A stretch of 64,000 nt of DNA from Betaproteobacteria bacterium (GTDB lineage Bacteria > Pseudomonadota > Gammaproteobacteria > Burkholderiales > Burkholderiaceae_C): contig VGHB01000002.1 in assembly GCA_016868355.1 (NCBI GenBank), positions 165,908-229,907 on the forward strand. Reading direction: 5' to 3'. Numbering within the stretch: position 1 is the first letter of the stretch; each line of letters begins with the position of its first letter. Position numbers and translations under genes: made by a program. Below the pieces are notes generated by a model. It made no database searches. It was given only the letters and a program-made list of their open reading frames with translations, and was not told the origin of the DNA. Below are positions 1 through 8,611 of the stretch, piece by piece.

Positions 1-2
1 AG

Positions 3-722
3 CCCCGGGACCCGCCGCCCATGCCCGGCCGAGCCGACACCTCGCTGTGCAGCATGGGAATCTACATCTTTGATGCCGAGTACCTCTACCGCCTGCTCGA
101 CGAAGACTTGTCCGATCCCAGGTCTGAGCACGACTTCGGTAAGAACGTGATTCCCAAGGTGGTGTCTGAAGGGCGTGCGCTGGCCCATCCCTTTTCGATG
201 TCTTGCATCACCAATGGCGACCTGTACTACTGGCGTGACGTGGGTACCATCGATGCGTTTTGGTCAGCCAATCTGGACCTGGCCTCAATCACGCCTGAAC
301 TGGACATATACGACACCAACTGGCCGATTTGGACTTCGCAGCGCCAGTTGCCCCCGGCCAAATTCATCCCAGATCGCACCGGCATGCACGGCATGACAGT
401 CAACACCATGGTCAGCGGGGGCTGCATTGTCAGCGGCTCGCATGTCTCGAATTCGGTGCTGTTTTCTGAGGTGCGGGTGCATTCCTTTTGCTTCATCGAC
501 CAAGCCGTTATCCTGCCTGGCGTCACAGTGGGTTCGCGTTCGCGGCTGAAGAAGGTGGTGATCGACCGCGGCTGTCGAATCCCAGATGGCATGGTCATCG
601 GTGAAGACCCGCAGGTCGATGCCCAGCGCTTTGAGCGTACTGAAAACGGTGTGGTGCTGGTGACCCGCGGCATGCTGGAGAAGTTGCAGGCCAAGCAAGA
701 CCCCCTCAAGGACAACGCCTGA
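3..722 (+). CDS. glgC: Glucose-1-phosphate adenylyltransferase, 5'-truncated by window edge
   Basis: This is the C-terminal 239 residues of ADP-glucose pyrophosphorylase, which makes ADP-glucose from glucose-1-phosphate and ATP for glycogen synthesis. The frame is open to the window edge, so the true start lies upstream. Recognisable GlgC stretches are [13 protein letters not shown], the [10 protein letters not shown] segment, [18 protein letters not shown], and the C-terminal left-handed beta-helix with SGGCIVSGS and PDGMVIGE. The order and spacing match the known E. coli protein closely. It lies 7 bases upstream of glgA, so the two are probably one operon. The catalytic nucleotidyltransferase N-terminus is outside the window. 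Confidence 0.95.
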   Translation, partial: PRDPPPMPGRADTSLCSMGIYIFDAEYLYRLLDEDLSDPRSEHDFGKNVIPKVVSEGRALAHPFSMSCITNGDLYYWRDVGTIDAFWSANLDLASITPELDIYDTNWPIWTSQRQLPPAKFIPDRTGMHGMTVNTMVSGGCIVSGSHVSNSVLFSEVRVHSFCFIDQAVILPGVTVGSRSRLKKVVIDRGCRIPDGMVIGEDPQVDAQRFERTENGVVLVTRGMLEKLQAKQDPLKDNA

Positions 723-729
723 GGATGGG

Positions 730-2202
730 ATGAGGGTACTGCAGGCGGCCGCCGAGGCCGTTCCACTGGTCAAGACGGGTGGCCTGGCCGATGTGGTGGG
801 CGCCCTGCCCGACGCCTTGGCGCGCGCCGGCGTGACCAGCCGCCTGCTGCTGCCCGGTTTCGCAGCGGTTCGAGCAGCGCTCAAGTCCCCACGAACGGTG
901 ACCACCCTGCCGTGTCCCTGGGGCGGTGTGCCGCCGCTCTTGGTCACCGGGCGGTTGGAACCGTTTGGTGATGCCCTGGCCTATGTGGTGGTGTCACCTA
1001 AGCTCTTTGAACGCCCGGGTGGGCCCTACAGCGACGCCAGCGGTGCAGCCTGGGCCGACAACCATCGACGCTTTGCGCCCTTGGCCTGGGCAGCGCGGGC
1101 CCTGGCCCGCGGAGCCGATTCCCGTTGGCAGCCCAATGTGGTTCATGCCCACGATTGGCATGCTGGGCTGGCGCCGGCCGCTTTGGCGTACGCGGGGCTG
1201 TCGGCAGCCAGTGTCATGACCATCCATAACCTGGCCCACCAGGGCTTGTTCCCGGCACAGACCTTTCTGGACTTGGACCTGCCTGCAACTGCCTGGGGCG
1301 TGGAGGGCGTGGAATATTGGGGACAGGTTTCCTTCATGAAAGCGGGCCTTCAGCATGCCCAGGCGATCAGCACCGTCAGCCCCCGCTATGCGCAGGAAGT
1401 TCAAGACTCAGCCCTGGGCTGCGGGCTTGATGGCGTGTTGCGCGCGCACCCTGGCGGTGTGGCCGGCATCCTCAATGGTGTGGACTATGGTGTGTGGCAC
1501 CCGCGCGCAGACCCTTACCTGGTTCAGCGCTTTGATGCGGCAGACCTGCGGGGCAAGGCGGCGTGCAAGGCCGCGTTGCAGCGTGGGCAGGGCCTTCACG
1601 TCGATGAGCGGGCACTTCTGATGGCCGTGGTGAGCCGGCTGACCAGCCAGAAGGGCCTGGACCTGTTGTTGCAGGTGTTGCCGCAGGCGCTGGCCCACGG
1701 CGGTCAATTGGTGGTGCTGGGACAGGGCGATGCCGATCTGGAGGAGGGCTTTGCTGCAGCCGCCCGGGCCCATCCCGGTCAGGTGGCCTTGCTGCGGGCC
1801 CACGATGAGGCCTTGGCTCACCAAATCTTTGCTGCGGCCGACATGGTGGTGGTGCCATCGCGATTCGAGCCTTGTGGCCTGACGCAACTCTATGCCATGG
1901 CCTATGGAGCCTTACCCCTGGTGCACCACGTGGGCGGCTTGGCCGACACCGTGGTGGATGCCACGCTCGAAGCCCTCGAGGACGATCAGGCCAGCGGCCT
2001 GGCTTTTCACCGCTTCGATCCCATATCGCTGGAGGCCGCGCTGCGCCGCGCACAACTGCTGTGGTCGCGCCCCGCACACTGGTCGCGTGTGCAACAACGC
2101 GCCATGGCCCAGCGGTTCGACTGGGACCGCGCTGCTACCGAGTATGTGGCCTTGTACAGGCAGGCCGTGGCACGCCGCAGCGCGCTGGCTACACTGGCCT
2201 GA
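730..2202 (+). CDS. glgA: Glycogen (starch) synthase, GT5 family
   Basis: The 490-residue protein transfers glucose from ADP-glucose to a growing alpha-1,4-glucan. The N-terminus has the ADP-glucose-binding KTGGLADVVGALP motif at residues 15-27. The C-terminal half carries the GT-B retaining motif PSRFEPCGLTQLYAMAYG near residue 376. Length matches the family (about 480). The ATG at 730 is preceded by GAGGA at 721-725 and follows glgC by 7 bases, so coupled expression is likely. Its stop overlaps the next start by one base. Confidence 0.95.
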   Translation: MRVLQAAAEAVPLVKTGGLADVVGALPDALARAGVTSRLLLPGFAAVRAALKSPRTVTTLPCPWGGVPPLLVTGRLEPFGDALAYVVVSPKLFERPGGPYSDASGAAWADNHRRFAPLAWAARALARGADSRWQPNVVHAHDWHAGLAPAALAYAGLSAASVMTIHNLAHQGLFPAQTFLDLDLPATAWGVEGVEYWGQVSFMKAGLQHAQAISTVSPRYAQEVQDSALGCGLDGVLRAHPGGVAGILNGVDYGVWHPRADPYLVQRFDAADLRGKAACKAALQRGQGLHVDERALLMAVVSRLTSQKGLDLLLQVLPQALAHGGQLVVLGQGDADLEEGFAAAARAHPGQVALLRAHDEALAHQIFAAADMVVVPSRFEPCGLTQLYAMAYGALPLVHHVGGLADTVVDATLEALEDDQASGLAFHRFDPISLEAALRRAQLLWSRPAHWSRVQQRAMAQRFDWDRAATEYVALYRQAVARRSALATLA

Positions 2203-3137
2203 TGGCTGACTCCCCCGAACTGCAGCGCCTGCTGCAGCGTGCCCATACACTGGTTGATCGCTTGGAAGACTTGATGCCACAGGCGGCTGCGGCGCCTGAC
2301 TTCGGGGCCAGCGTGGCCTTTCGTTGGCGGCGCCGAAACGCCTCAGGCCTGCTGCAACCGGTGCGGCAGGTGGCCTGCATTGCGCTGTCCGATCTGAAGG
2401 AGGTCGACGGCCAAAAGGAACGGCTGGTGCGCAACACCGAGCAATTCGTACAGGGGCGGCCGGCCAATAATGTGCTGCTGACTGGTGCTCGCGGTACCGG
2501 CAAGAGCTCACTGATCAAGGCGTGCTTGCAGGCTTATGCGGCCCAAGGCCTGCGCCTGATCGAAGTGGACAAGGCTGACTTGACCGACTTGCCGGACATT
2601 GCCGATCTGATCGCCGGCCGGCCTGAACGCTTCATTATCTTTTGCGACGACCTGTCCTTTGACGAAGGCGAGCATGGCTACAAGGCGCTCAAGTCGGTGC
2701 TGGACGGCACCATCTCAGCAGCGGCCGATAACCTATTGGTGTATGCCACCAGCAACCGCCGCCACCTGCTGCCCGAGTACAAAAAGGACAACCTGAGCTA
2801 CACCCACACCGAGGACGGTGAGGTTCACCCGGGTGAGGTCATCGAAGAGAAGATTTCCTTGTCCGAGCGCTTCGGCCTGTGGCTGAGCTTCTACCCCTTT
2901 AGCCAGGCCGAATACCTGGCGATCGTGGCGCAATGGCTGCGTCACTTTGCTTGTGATGAAGCAGCTGTCGCCGCTGCGCGCCAACCCTCCCTGGTCTGGG
3001 CACTGGAGCGGGGTTCGCGCAGCGGGCGGGCGGCCTGGCAATTTGCGCGCGACTGGGCGGGCCGCGACCACGCAGGCGACACGGCTGCACAGGTGTCCTC
3101 AGATGCACCGGCCCCAGAAGGCCTGGACCGCGTGTGA
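2202..3137 (+). CDS. DUF815-family AAA ATPase
   Basis: A 311-residue cytoplasmic P-loop ATPase. Walker A is GARGTGKS at residues 95-102 and a Walker B-like FIIFCDDLSF lies at 144-153, with the DUF815 signature YKALKSVLDG following. The substrate of DUF815 proteins is not established. The ATG at 2202 overlaps the glgA stop by one base; the reading frame is open further upstream, but only as glgA antiframe. In relatives this gene usually sits with a NUDIX gene near secA-argJ. Here it and the NUDIX follow glgA, which suggests a local rearrangement. Confidence 0.88.
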   Translation: MADSPELQRLLQRAHTLVDRLEDLMPQAAAAPDFGASVAFRWRRRNASGLLQPVRQVACIALSDLKEVDGQKERLVRNTEQFVQGRPANNVLLTGARGTGKSSLIKACLQAYAAQGLRLIEVDKADLTDLPDIADLIAGRPERFIIFCDDLSFDEGEHGYKALKSVLDGTISAAADNLLVYATSNRRHLLPEYKKDNLSYTHTEDGEVHPGEVIEEKISLSERFGLWLSFYPFSQAEYLAIVAQWLRHFACDEAAVAAARQPSLVWALERGSRSGRAAWQFARDWAGRDHAGDTAAQVSSDAPAPEGLDRV

Positions 3138-3140
3138 ACG

Positions 3141-4091
3141 TTGGTGGGGGATGCTCTGAGCTCAGCCTTGCCTGAATCCACGCCGGTCACCGTGGTTGAC
3201 GGCGCACAGCGCAGCGAGCAAGCTGCGGCGATCGATGTGGCCGTGGGCATCTTGGTTCGGCGTGATGAACGTGGCCAGGAGTGTGCCTTCTTGCTGACCA
3301 GCCGGCCTGCAGGCAAGGTGTACGAGGGCTACTGGGAGTACCCCGGCGGGAAGTTTGAGCCCGGGGAAACGGTGCAACAGGCCCTTAGTCGCGAGTTGCA
3401 TGAGGAGCTGGGCATCCAGATTGGTCTGGTCTATCCCTGGCAGCAGGAAGTGTTCGACTATCCGCATGCTCGGGTGCGCTTGCACTTTTGTAAGGTCTAC
3501 GAGTGGCAGGGCGGCTTTGACATGCGAGAGGGCCAGGAGATGGCCTGGTGCGGCCTGCCGGTGGCCGTAGGCCCTGTGCTGCCAGGAACCCTTCCGGTCC
3601 TGGCTTGTTTTGCCCGCGACTGGGGATACGACGGCCCTTTGACTGCCCCAGCCTCAAGCCGACGCAAGGCGGAGGCTGTCAGCCGACACTACACTAGCTC
3701 CATGAGTTGGCTGGACGATATCAAGTGGAACGCCGATGGCCTTGTGCCTGCGATTGCACAGGAGGCCGCCACTGGCGATGTCCTGATGATGGCCTGGATG
3801 AATCGGCAGGCGCTGGAGCTGACCGTTGAGAAGGGTCAGGCGGTGTATTGGAGCCGGTCACGAGGCCGCCTGTGGCACAAGGGCGAGGAAAGTGGCCATG
3901 TGCAGCAGGTTCAGGAGCTGCGACTGGACTGCGACGGGGATGTCCTGTTGTTGAAGGTCACTCAACTGGGGCATGATCCGGGGATCGCTTGCCACACCGG
4001 GCGCCACAGTTGCTTTTACAGCGTGTTGCGCCAAGGGCGATGGGAGCCGGTTGAGCCTGTGCTGCAGGACCCCGAGTCGATCTATCGCTGA
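3141..4091 (+). CDS. NUDIX hydrolase fused in frame to phosphoribosyl-AMP cyclohydrolase (HisI)
   Basis: One uninterrupted 316-codon frame. Residues 35-150 form a MutT-like NUDIX domain with a complete Nudix box (G70 to I92, core RELHEELGI). Residues 188-316 are a full-length HisI, which opens the phosphoribosyl-AMP ring in histidine synthesis, with the metal/catalytic stretches RLDCDGD and CHTGRHSC. The linker of about 35 residues (approx. 152-187) is basic and low in conservation and looks like translated intergenic DNA. The start is TTG at 3141 or GTG at 3144, four to seven bases past the DUF815 stop. No stop codon separates the domains, so either a bifunctional protein is made, or hisI is also expressed from the internal ATG at 3702. 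Confidence 0.8.
   Translation: MVGDALSSALPESTPVTVVDGAQRSEQAAAIDVAVGILVRRDERGQECAFLLTSRPAGKVYEGYWEYPGGKFEPGETVQQALSRELHEELGIQIGLVYPWQQEVFDYPHARVRLHFCKVYEWQGGFDMREGQEMAWCGLPVAVGPVLPGTLPVLACFARDWGYDGPLTAPASSRRKAEAVSRHYTSSMSWLDDIKWNADGLVPAIAQEAATGDVLMMAWMNRQALELTVEKGQAVYWSRSRGRLWHKGEESGHVQQVQELRLDCDGDVLLLKVTQLGHDPGIACHTGRHSCFYSVLRQGRWEPVEPVLQDPESIYR
3702..4091 (+). CDS. hisI: Nested HisI reading frame from internal ATG (alternative hisI annotation)
   Basis: The 129 residues from ATG 3702 correspond to a normal stand-alone HisI, beginning SWLDDIKW as free-standing betaproteobacterial enzymes do, and ending DPESIYR. It is the same frame as the preceding fused entry. No Shine-Dalgarno lies before the ATG. 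A TACACT hexamer about 10 bases upstream could be a -10 box giving a short-leader or leaderless mRNA. HisE follows 53 bases after the stop, as expected for the end of a his operon, but hisF is not upstream. Confidence 0.5.
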   Translation: MSWLDDIKWNADGLVPAIAQEAATGDVLMMAWMNRQALELTVEKGQAVYWSRSRGRLWHKGEESGHVQQVQELRLDCDGDVLLLKVTQLGHDPGIACHTGRHSCFYSVLRQGRWEPVEPVLQDPESIYR

Positions 4092-4144
4092 GGCCAGCCC
4101 CGCGCGCCCGCCGACCCGTCATACCCTGCACGCTTCCCTTGCCC

Positions 4145-4525
4145 ATGAACCAAGCCCGCACAGCCCCCGGCGCCACGCCCGCGTCCCAGGACGTGCTGGA
4201 GCGCTTAGCCGATGTGATCGACCAGCGCCGCAAGGGCGACCCCGATAAAAGCTATGTGGCGCGCCTGTTTCACAAGGGGCCTGATGCCATCCTCAAGAAG
4301 GTAGGAGAAGAGGCCACTGAGACGGTGATGGCGGGCAAGGACGGCAACCGCGCGCAGATCGTGTACGAAGTGGCCGACCTGTGGTTCCACAGCCTGATTG
4401 CCTTGGCTCAGTTTGGCTTGCGCCCAGCCGATGTACTGGCAGAACTCACACGCCGAGAGGGGCTTTCAGGTCTGGAAGAATTTGCCGCTCGAAAAGCCCA
4501 GCAACGCCAACAGGATGAGTCGTGA
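4145..4525 (+). CDS. hisE: Phosphoribosyl-ATP pyrophosphatase
   Basis: The 126-residue enzyme hydrolyses phosphoribosyl-ATP to phosphoribosyl-AMP, the step before HisI. It shows the all-alpha MazG-like fold signature: [14 protein letters not shown] with acidic metal-binding residues, then [18 protein letters not shown] 4145 is chosen over the in-frame TTG at 4139 because the extra two residues carry no conservation. It lies directly after hisI and overlaps the next gene by four bases (GTGA). Confidence 0.92.
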   Translation: MNQARTAPGATPASQDVLERLADVIDQRRKGDPDKSYVARLFHKGPDAILKKVGEEATETVMAGKDGNRAQIVYEVADLWFHSLIALAQFGLRPADVLAELTRREGLSGLEEFAARKAQQRQQDES

Positions 4526-4869
4526 GCGCTGACCCTAACTGCGTCTTCTGCCGCATCGTGGCCGGACAAATTCCGGCCCGCAAGGTGCATGAAGATGAGC
4601 ACATGCTGGCCTTCCATGACATCAACCCCTGGGCGCCGGTGCACATTCTGCTAATTCCGAAACTGCATATCGTTTCCATGGCCGATATTCGAGTGGAACA
4701 TGCTGGCCTGATCGGCCACATGATGGCTCAGTCGCCCCGACTGATGCGTGAGTTGGGCGTGAGCAATGGTTTTCGCCATGTCATCAACACGGGCGAAGAT
4801 GGTCGCCAGGAGGTCCTGCACCTTCATATTCACCTGATGGGGGGCGCAAGACCCTGGGCCAAGGGCTGA
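4522..4869 (+). CDS. HIT-family (HINT-like) nucleotide hydrolase
   Basis: A 115-residue histidine-triad protein with [13 protein letters not shown] at the N-terminus and the active-site triad HLHIHLMGG near the C-terminus. HINT-type proteins hydrolyse nucleoside phosphoramidates; the physiological substrate here is unknown. The GTG start at 4522 overlaps the hisE stop, which makes translational coupling likely. hisI-hisE-HIT-tatABC is a familiar betaproteobacterial arrangement. Confidence 0.9.
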   Translation: MSADPNCVFCRIVAGQIPARKVHEDEHMLAFHDINPWAPVHILLIPKLHIVSMADIRVEHAGLIGHMMAQSPRLMRELGVSNGFRHVINTGEDGRQEVLHLHIHLMGGARPWAKG

Positions 4870-4883
4870 GCAGCGCCGCACCC

Positions 4884-4908
4884 TAGAATCACTTCCGTTC
4901 TCAAGGAG
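4884..4908 (+). promoter_or_regulatory. Possible -10 box and Shine-Dalgarno for tatA
   Basis: TAGAAT at 4884-4889 resembles a sigma-70 -10 element, with no good -35 hexamer at the right distance. AAGGAG at 4903-4908 is a strong ribosome-binding site eight bases before the tatA ATG. This could give the tat genes their own promoter separate from the his genes. Confidence 0.4.
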
Positions 4909-4916
4909 CAAGGTAT

Positions 4917-5162
4917 ATGGGATCGTTCAGCATTTGGCACTGGTTGATCGTGCTGCTGGTGGTCATTCTGATTTTCGGCACGAAGAAGCTCAAGAACCTG
5001 GGCTCAGACCTGGGAGGCGCCGTCAAAGGTTTCAAGGACGGTGTCAAGGGCTCGCAAGAAGGCGGCGATGCCGCTGCACCTGCGGCACCGCCAACCCAAC
5101 AAGTTACAGCCCACAAGTCCGATGCGCAGACCGTGGATGTCGACGCCAAGACCAAGTCTTGA
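4917..5162 (+). CDS. tatA: Twin-arginine translocase subunit TatA
   Basis: An 81-residue inner-membrane protein that oligomerises to form the Tat export pore. It has one N-terminal transmembrane helix (about residues 7-21, [15 protein letters not shown]), then the [14 protein letters not shown] amphipathic helix and a short polar tail rich in Ala, Pro and Gln. Length is normal. The Tat system is needed for folded substrates; the Rieske protein encoded at 9.8 kb is a classical Tat client. Confidence 0.94.
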   Translation: MGSFSIWHWLIVLLVVILIFGTKKLKNLGSDLGGAVKGFKDGVKGSQEGGDAAAPAAPPTQQVTAHKSDAQTVDVDAKTKS

Positions 5163-5218
5163 CCGCTGTGTACGCGGTGGTCCTGTGACCGTGCGCGCAA
5201 GCGCCTGATCGCGCCTTC

Positions 5219-5731
5219 ATGATCGACTTCGGTTTCGACAAGCTTGCCCTCATTGGGGCGGTGGCACTCATCGTCATTGGCCCCGAGAAATTGCCCAAGG
5301 TGGCCCGCACGGTGGGCCACTTGGTGGGCAAGGCGCAGCGCTACGTGGCCGATGTGAAGGCCGAGGTCAACCGATCCATCGAGCTCGAAGAGCTCAAGAA
5401 GATGAAGACCCAGTTCGAGACCGCAGCGCGTGATGTCGAACAGTCGGTGCAGCAGGAGGTCAACTCCGCAAACGCCTCGATGAGCAGCAGCTGGGAGGGC
5501 TTGGGTAGCGATGCCAGCACCACGGGCAGCACACCGGGCAACGGGTCATCCGACGGCAATTCGGATTGGGCGCAACAGCCGCTGCAAGCGCCGGTCCCCG
5601 CGTACACCCACCCCAAGAAGAAGTGGCGGCTTAGGCGTGCTGCGCTGCCCATTTGGTACAAGCAGCGACAGGGCGTGCGCAGCCGCGCCCAATCAGGCGC
5701 TGCCCGTGTGGCCCGCTTCCGGCCCAAGTAG
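5219..5731 (+). CDS. tatB: Twin-arginine translocase subunit TatB
   Basis: The 170-residue partner of TatC in the substrate receptor complex. It has an N-terminal membrane helix ([13 protein letters not shown]), followed by [17 protein letters not shown] and a long charged amphipathic helix to about residue 85. The C-terminal half is Ser/Gly-rich, then basic ([12 protein letters not shown]). ATG 5219 begins 56 bases after tatA. Gene order tatA-tatB-tatC is complete. Confidence 0.92.
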   Translation: MIDFGFDKLALIGAVALIVIGPEKLPKVARTVGHLVGKAQRYVADVKAEVNRSIELEELKKMKTQFETAARDVEQSVQQEVNSANASMSSSWEGLGSDASTTGSTPGNGSSDGNSDWAQQPLQAPVPAYTHPKKKWRLRRAALPIWYKQRQGVRSRAQSGAARVARFRPK

Positions 5732-5796
5732 GGTGCGCGCTGAGCCTTGTGCCCAAGCGTCTCACACCCAGCTCATAGATTCACAGATCTGACCTC

Positions 5797-6567
5797 ATGA
5801 GCGACCCACAAGCGCAGAAGGACGAACTCGAGGGCAGCGAGCAGCCCTTTGTTTCGCACCTTATCGAGTTGCGAGACCGCCTTATACGCGCCTTGCTGGC
5901 TGTGGTGGTGGTGTTTGTCGGTCTTTGCATCTGGCCGTCGCCCTCAGGCCTGTACGACATCCTGGCTGCACCGCTGGTGCGCTATCTGCCTGCAGGGGCC
6001 ACCCTGATTGCCACCAATGTGATTTCGCCTTTGTTGGTGCCCTTGAAGATCACGCTCTTAGGCGCCTTCATGGTGGCCTTGCCCTATGTGCTGTGGCAGA
6101 CATGGGCCTTTGTGGCCCCTGGTCTGTACAACAACGAAAAGCGCTTGGTGTTGCCGCTGGTGATCTCCAGCACCTTGTTGTTCTTTATCGGGGTGGCGTT
6201 TTGTTACTTCCTGGTGATTCCGTCGATGTCCCAGTTCATCCAAAGCTGGGCACCTGAGAGCATCACGGCCGCGCCTGATATCGAACAGTACTTCGGTTTT
6301 GTGCTCACCCTGTTCATGGTGTTCGGGCTGGCTTTTGAGGTGCCCGTCGTGGTGGTGGTGCTGGCCCACTTGGGCATCGTCCCCATTCAGAAACTGCGTG
6401 AATTTCGCGGCTACTTTATTGTTTTGGCCTTCATCATCGCTGCAGTGGTCACCCCGCCTGATGTGATTTCTCAGCTGGCGCTGGCTGTGCCCATGTGCAT
6501 CTTGTACGAACTGGGCATCATTGCGGCCAGCGTGATGGCACGCAACAAGCCGGCCCAGGAAGATTGA
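5797..6567 (+). CDS. tatC: Sec-independent protein translocase TatC
   Basis: The 256-residue polytopic core of the Tat translocase that recognises the twin-arginine signal. Residues 20-30 contain the family start PFVSHLIELRDRLIRALL. Six hydrophobic segments are visible, with the conserved FxxPGLY-type loop (WAFVAPGLYNNEKR) and a cytoplasmic segment AFEVPVVVVVLAHLGIV. The ATG at 5797 follows tatB by 65 bases. The gene converges on the protease encoded on the other strand. Confidence 0.95.
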   Translation: MSDPQAQKDELEGSEQPFVSHLIELRDRLIRALLAVVVVFVGLCIWPSPSGLYDILAAPLVRYLPAGATLIATNVISPLLVPLKITLLGAFMVALPYVLWQTWAFVAPGLYNNEKRLVLPLVISSTLLFFIGVAFCYFLVIPSMSQFIQSWAPESITAAPDIEQYFGFVLTLFMVFGLAFEVPVVVVVLAHLGIVPIQKLREFRGYFIVLAFIIAAVVTPPDVISQLALAVPMCILYELGIIAASVMARNKPAQED

Positions 6568-6598
6568 CCCACTTTTGGGCTCGACAGGCTCGATCGGC

Positions 6599-7753
6599 TC
6601 AGTTGGCCGGTTCGCGCCGTGCAGCGGGCCTTTGGGCCACCACCAAAGTGCGCTCGATGGACTGCTGTCCGCGTTGCAGCGACAGCTGCACTTTGCTTTC
6701 GGGCGCCAAAGCGCTGACGGCGCTGAGCAGTTCAGCAGTGTTGGCCACCGCGCTCGGGCCGACCTTCAGCACCACGTCGCCTGGTTGAACGCCCGCCTTG
6801 GCAGCGGGGCCGCCCCGCAGGACACCGGTGATCAGCACACCGCTGCGCACGGGCAGGCGCAGCATTTCAGCAATCTCAGGGTTAAGGTCCCGAGGCTCCA
6901 CACCAATCCAGCCGCGGGTAACCTGTCCGGTCTGGATCAGGCCTTCCATGACCTGCCGCGCCACATCCACTGGGATGGCAAAGCCGATGCCCAAATTGCC
7001 ACCGCTGCGGGAGAAGATGGCGGTGTTGATACCCACCAGAAGGCCGTTGGCGTCGACCAGGGCACCGCCTGAGTTACCGGGGTTGATGGCCGCATCGGTT
7101 TGGATGAAACTCTCAAACGTCGACAAACCCAATTGGCTGCGCCCCAGGGCGCTCACAATGCCTGAGGTGACGGTTTGTCCTACGCCAAAGGGGTTGCCGA
7201 TGGCCAGAACCACGTCGCCCACCTGCAGTGAAGCTGCTGGAGCCAAGGTGATGGCGGGTAGTCGGTCGAGGTTGATCTTGAGCAGTGCCAGGTCGGTATC
7301 CAGATCGGTGCCCACCACGGTGGCCTGCGCCGAGCGGCCATCGCTGAGCTTCACTTCGATCTCGTCAGCGCCGTCGATCACGTGGTTGTTGGTCAGCAAG
7401 TAACCCGCCGGCGACACCAGGACGCCCGAACCCAGACCACGCTGGCGCTGGGCGTCCTCATCGCCTTCGCCGAAGAAGAATCGAAACCAGGGGTCGCCCG
7501 CGTGTGGGTTACGCTGGGGTGCTTTGCTGGCCAAGATGCTGACCACAGCGGGCGAGGCGCGCCGTGCGGCTTCGGCATGGCCTCGACCTGCTGCGGTCGC
7601 AGCCTCAGCCGGCGCGGTGAGGATGGGCACCACCTCAGGCATGATCAGCCCTGGCGGGCGCGTCAGCCATTCCGGCTTTAGCGTGGCCACCACGAACAGC
7701 ACCGCCACCGACACGGTGACAGCCTGCGAGAAAATCAGCCAAATTCGGCGCAT
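6599..7753 (-). CDS. HtrA/DegQ-type trypsin-like serine protease with one PDZ domain
   Basis: A 384-residue envelope protease for quality control of misfolded proteins. It has an N-terminal signal-anchor (about residues 4-24), a trypsin fold with catalytic H124 (TNNHVI), D154 (DTDLALLKI) and S228 (NPGNSGGAL), and one C-terminal PDZ domain (about 275-370, GVLRGGPAAKAGVQPGD). A single PDZ and a membrane anchor resemble DegS or the proteobacterial Do-like family. ATG 7753 is preferred to the upstream TTG at 7786, because the extension would precede the signal-anchor. Confidence 0.92.
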   Translation of the reverse strand: MRRIWLIFSQAVTVSVAVLFVVATLKPEWLTRPPGLIMPEVVPILTAPAEAATAAGRGHAEAARRASPAVVSILASKAPQRNPHAGDPWFRFFFGEGDEDAQRQRGLGSGVLVSPAGYLLTNNHVIDGADEIEVKLSDGRSAQATVVGTDLDTDLALLKINLDRLPAITLAPAASLQVGDVVLAIGNPFGVGQTVTSGIVSALGRSQLGLSTFESFIQTDAAINPGNSGGALVDANGLLVGINTAIFSRSGGNLGIGFAIPVDVARQVMEGLIQTGQVTRGWIGVEPRDLNPEIAEMLRLPVRSGVLITGVLRGGPAAKAGVQPGDVVLKVGPSAVANTAELLSAVSALAPESKVQLSLQRGQQSIERTLVVAQRPAARREPAN

Positions 7754-7801
7754 GGAAACTGATTCGGTGCGATGGGCGTTCAACAACCCAAGGTGTGGGT
7801 C

Positions 7802-8611
7802 ATGACGGAACTACAGGGTCGGGCAGCAGGCGCAGGGTCAACGGTTGGGCCTTCGCCGGCCGCAGGGGTGGGCCGCGACGAGCTCGTGGGCCACTTGGAC
7901 CAGTGGCTGCAGGTAGACCAATTCAAGGATTATGGGCCGAATGGCCTGCAGGTTCAGGGGCGCGCGCAAGTGCAGCGGCTGGTCACGGGTGTAACGGCCA
8001 GCCGCGCCCTGATCGAGGCAGCCATTAAGGCGCAGGCCGATGCCGTATTGGTGCACCACGGCTTGTTCTGGCGCGGACAGGATGGCCGGCTCACCGGCTG
8101 GTTGGCCGAGCGGGTGCGGTTGCTGATGCGGTACGACATCAGCCTCTTGGCCTATCACCTGCCCCTGGATGCGCACGCCAGCCACGGCAACAACGCCCAA
8201 CTCGGGCAGCGCCTGGGGCTGCAGGCCGATGCGCGTTTTGGTGATCAGCAGCTGGGTTTTCTGGGTGCGGCAGCCCAGCTCAGCTTGGATGGCTTGGTGC
8301 AAGCGGCGCACACCGTGCTGGGCCGACCCCCGCTGGTGGTGCCCGGTGATGGCCGCGCCCTGCGTCGGGTGGCCTGGTGCACCGGCGGAGCGCAGGGTTA
8401 TTTCGAGGACGCCATTGGGGCAGGCGCTGATGCCTTCGTCACCGGTGAGATTTCAGAAGCCCAGGCCCACCTGGCGCGTGAAACCGGGGTCGCCTTCCTG
8501 GCCTGCGGGCACCACGCCACCGAGCGCTATGGTGCGCCCGCGGTGGGGCAGTCTGTGGCCGATCGCTATGGCTTGGACCACATTTTTATCGAGGTGGACA
8601 ACCCTGCATGA
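7802..8611 (+). CDS. Nif3-like dinuclear metal centre protein (YbgI/DUF34 family)
   Basis: A 269-residue member of the Nif3/YbgI family, toroidal hexamers with a two-metal site whose substrate is uncertain (some are annotated GTP cyclohydrolase I type 2). Metal-binding stretches are VLVHHGLFW and LAYHLPLDAH near the N-terminus, and GHHATERYG near the C-terminus. The first about 25 residues are variable, so the ATG at 7802 is a best guess. It is divergent from the HtrA gene with only 48 bases between starts. Its stop overlaps the pdxA start (ATGA). Confidence 0.88.
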   Translation: MTELQGRAAGAGSTVGPSPAAGVGRDELVGHLDQWLQVDQFKDYGPNGLQVQGRAQVQRLVTGVTASRALIEAAIKAQADAVLVHHGLFWRGQDGRLTGWLAERVRLLMRYDISLLAYHLPLDAHASHGNNAQLGQRLGLQADARFGDQQLGFLGAAAQLSLDGLVQAAHTVLGRPPLVVPGDGRALRRVAWCTGGAQGYFEDAIGAGADAFVTGEISEAQAHLARETGVAFLACGHHATERYGAPAVGQSVADRYGLDHIFIEVDNPA

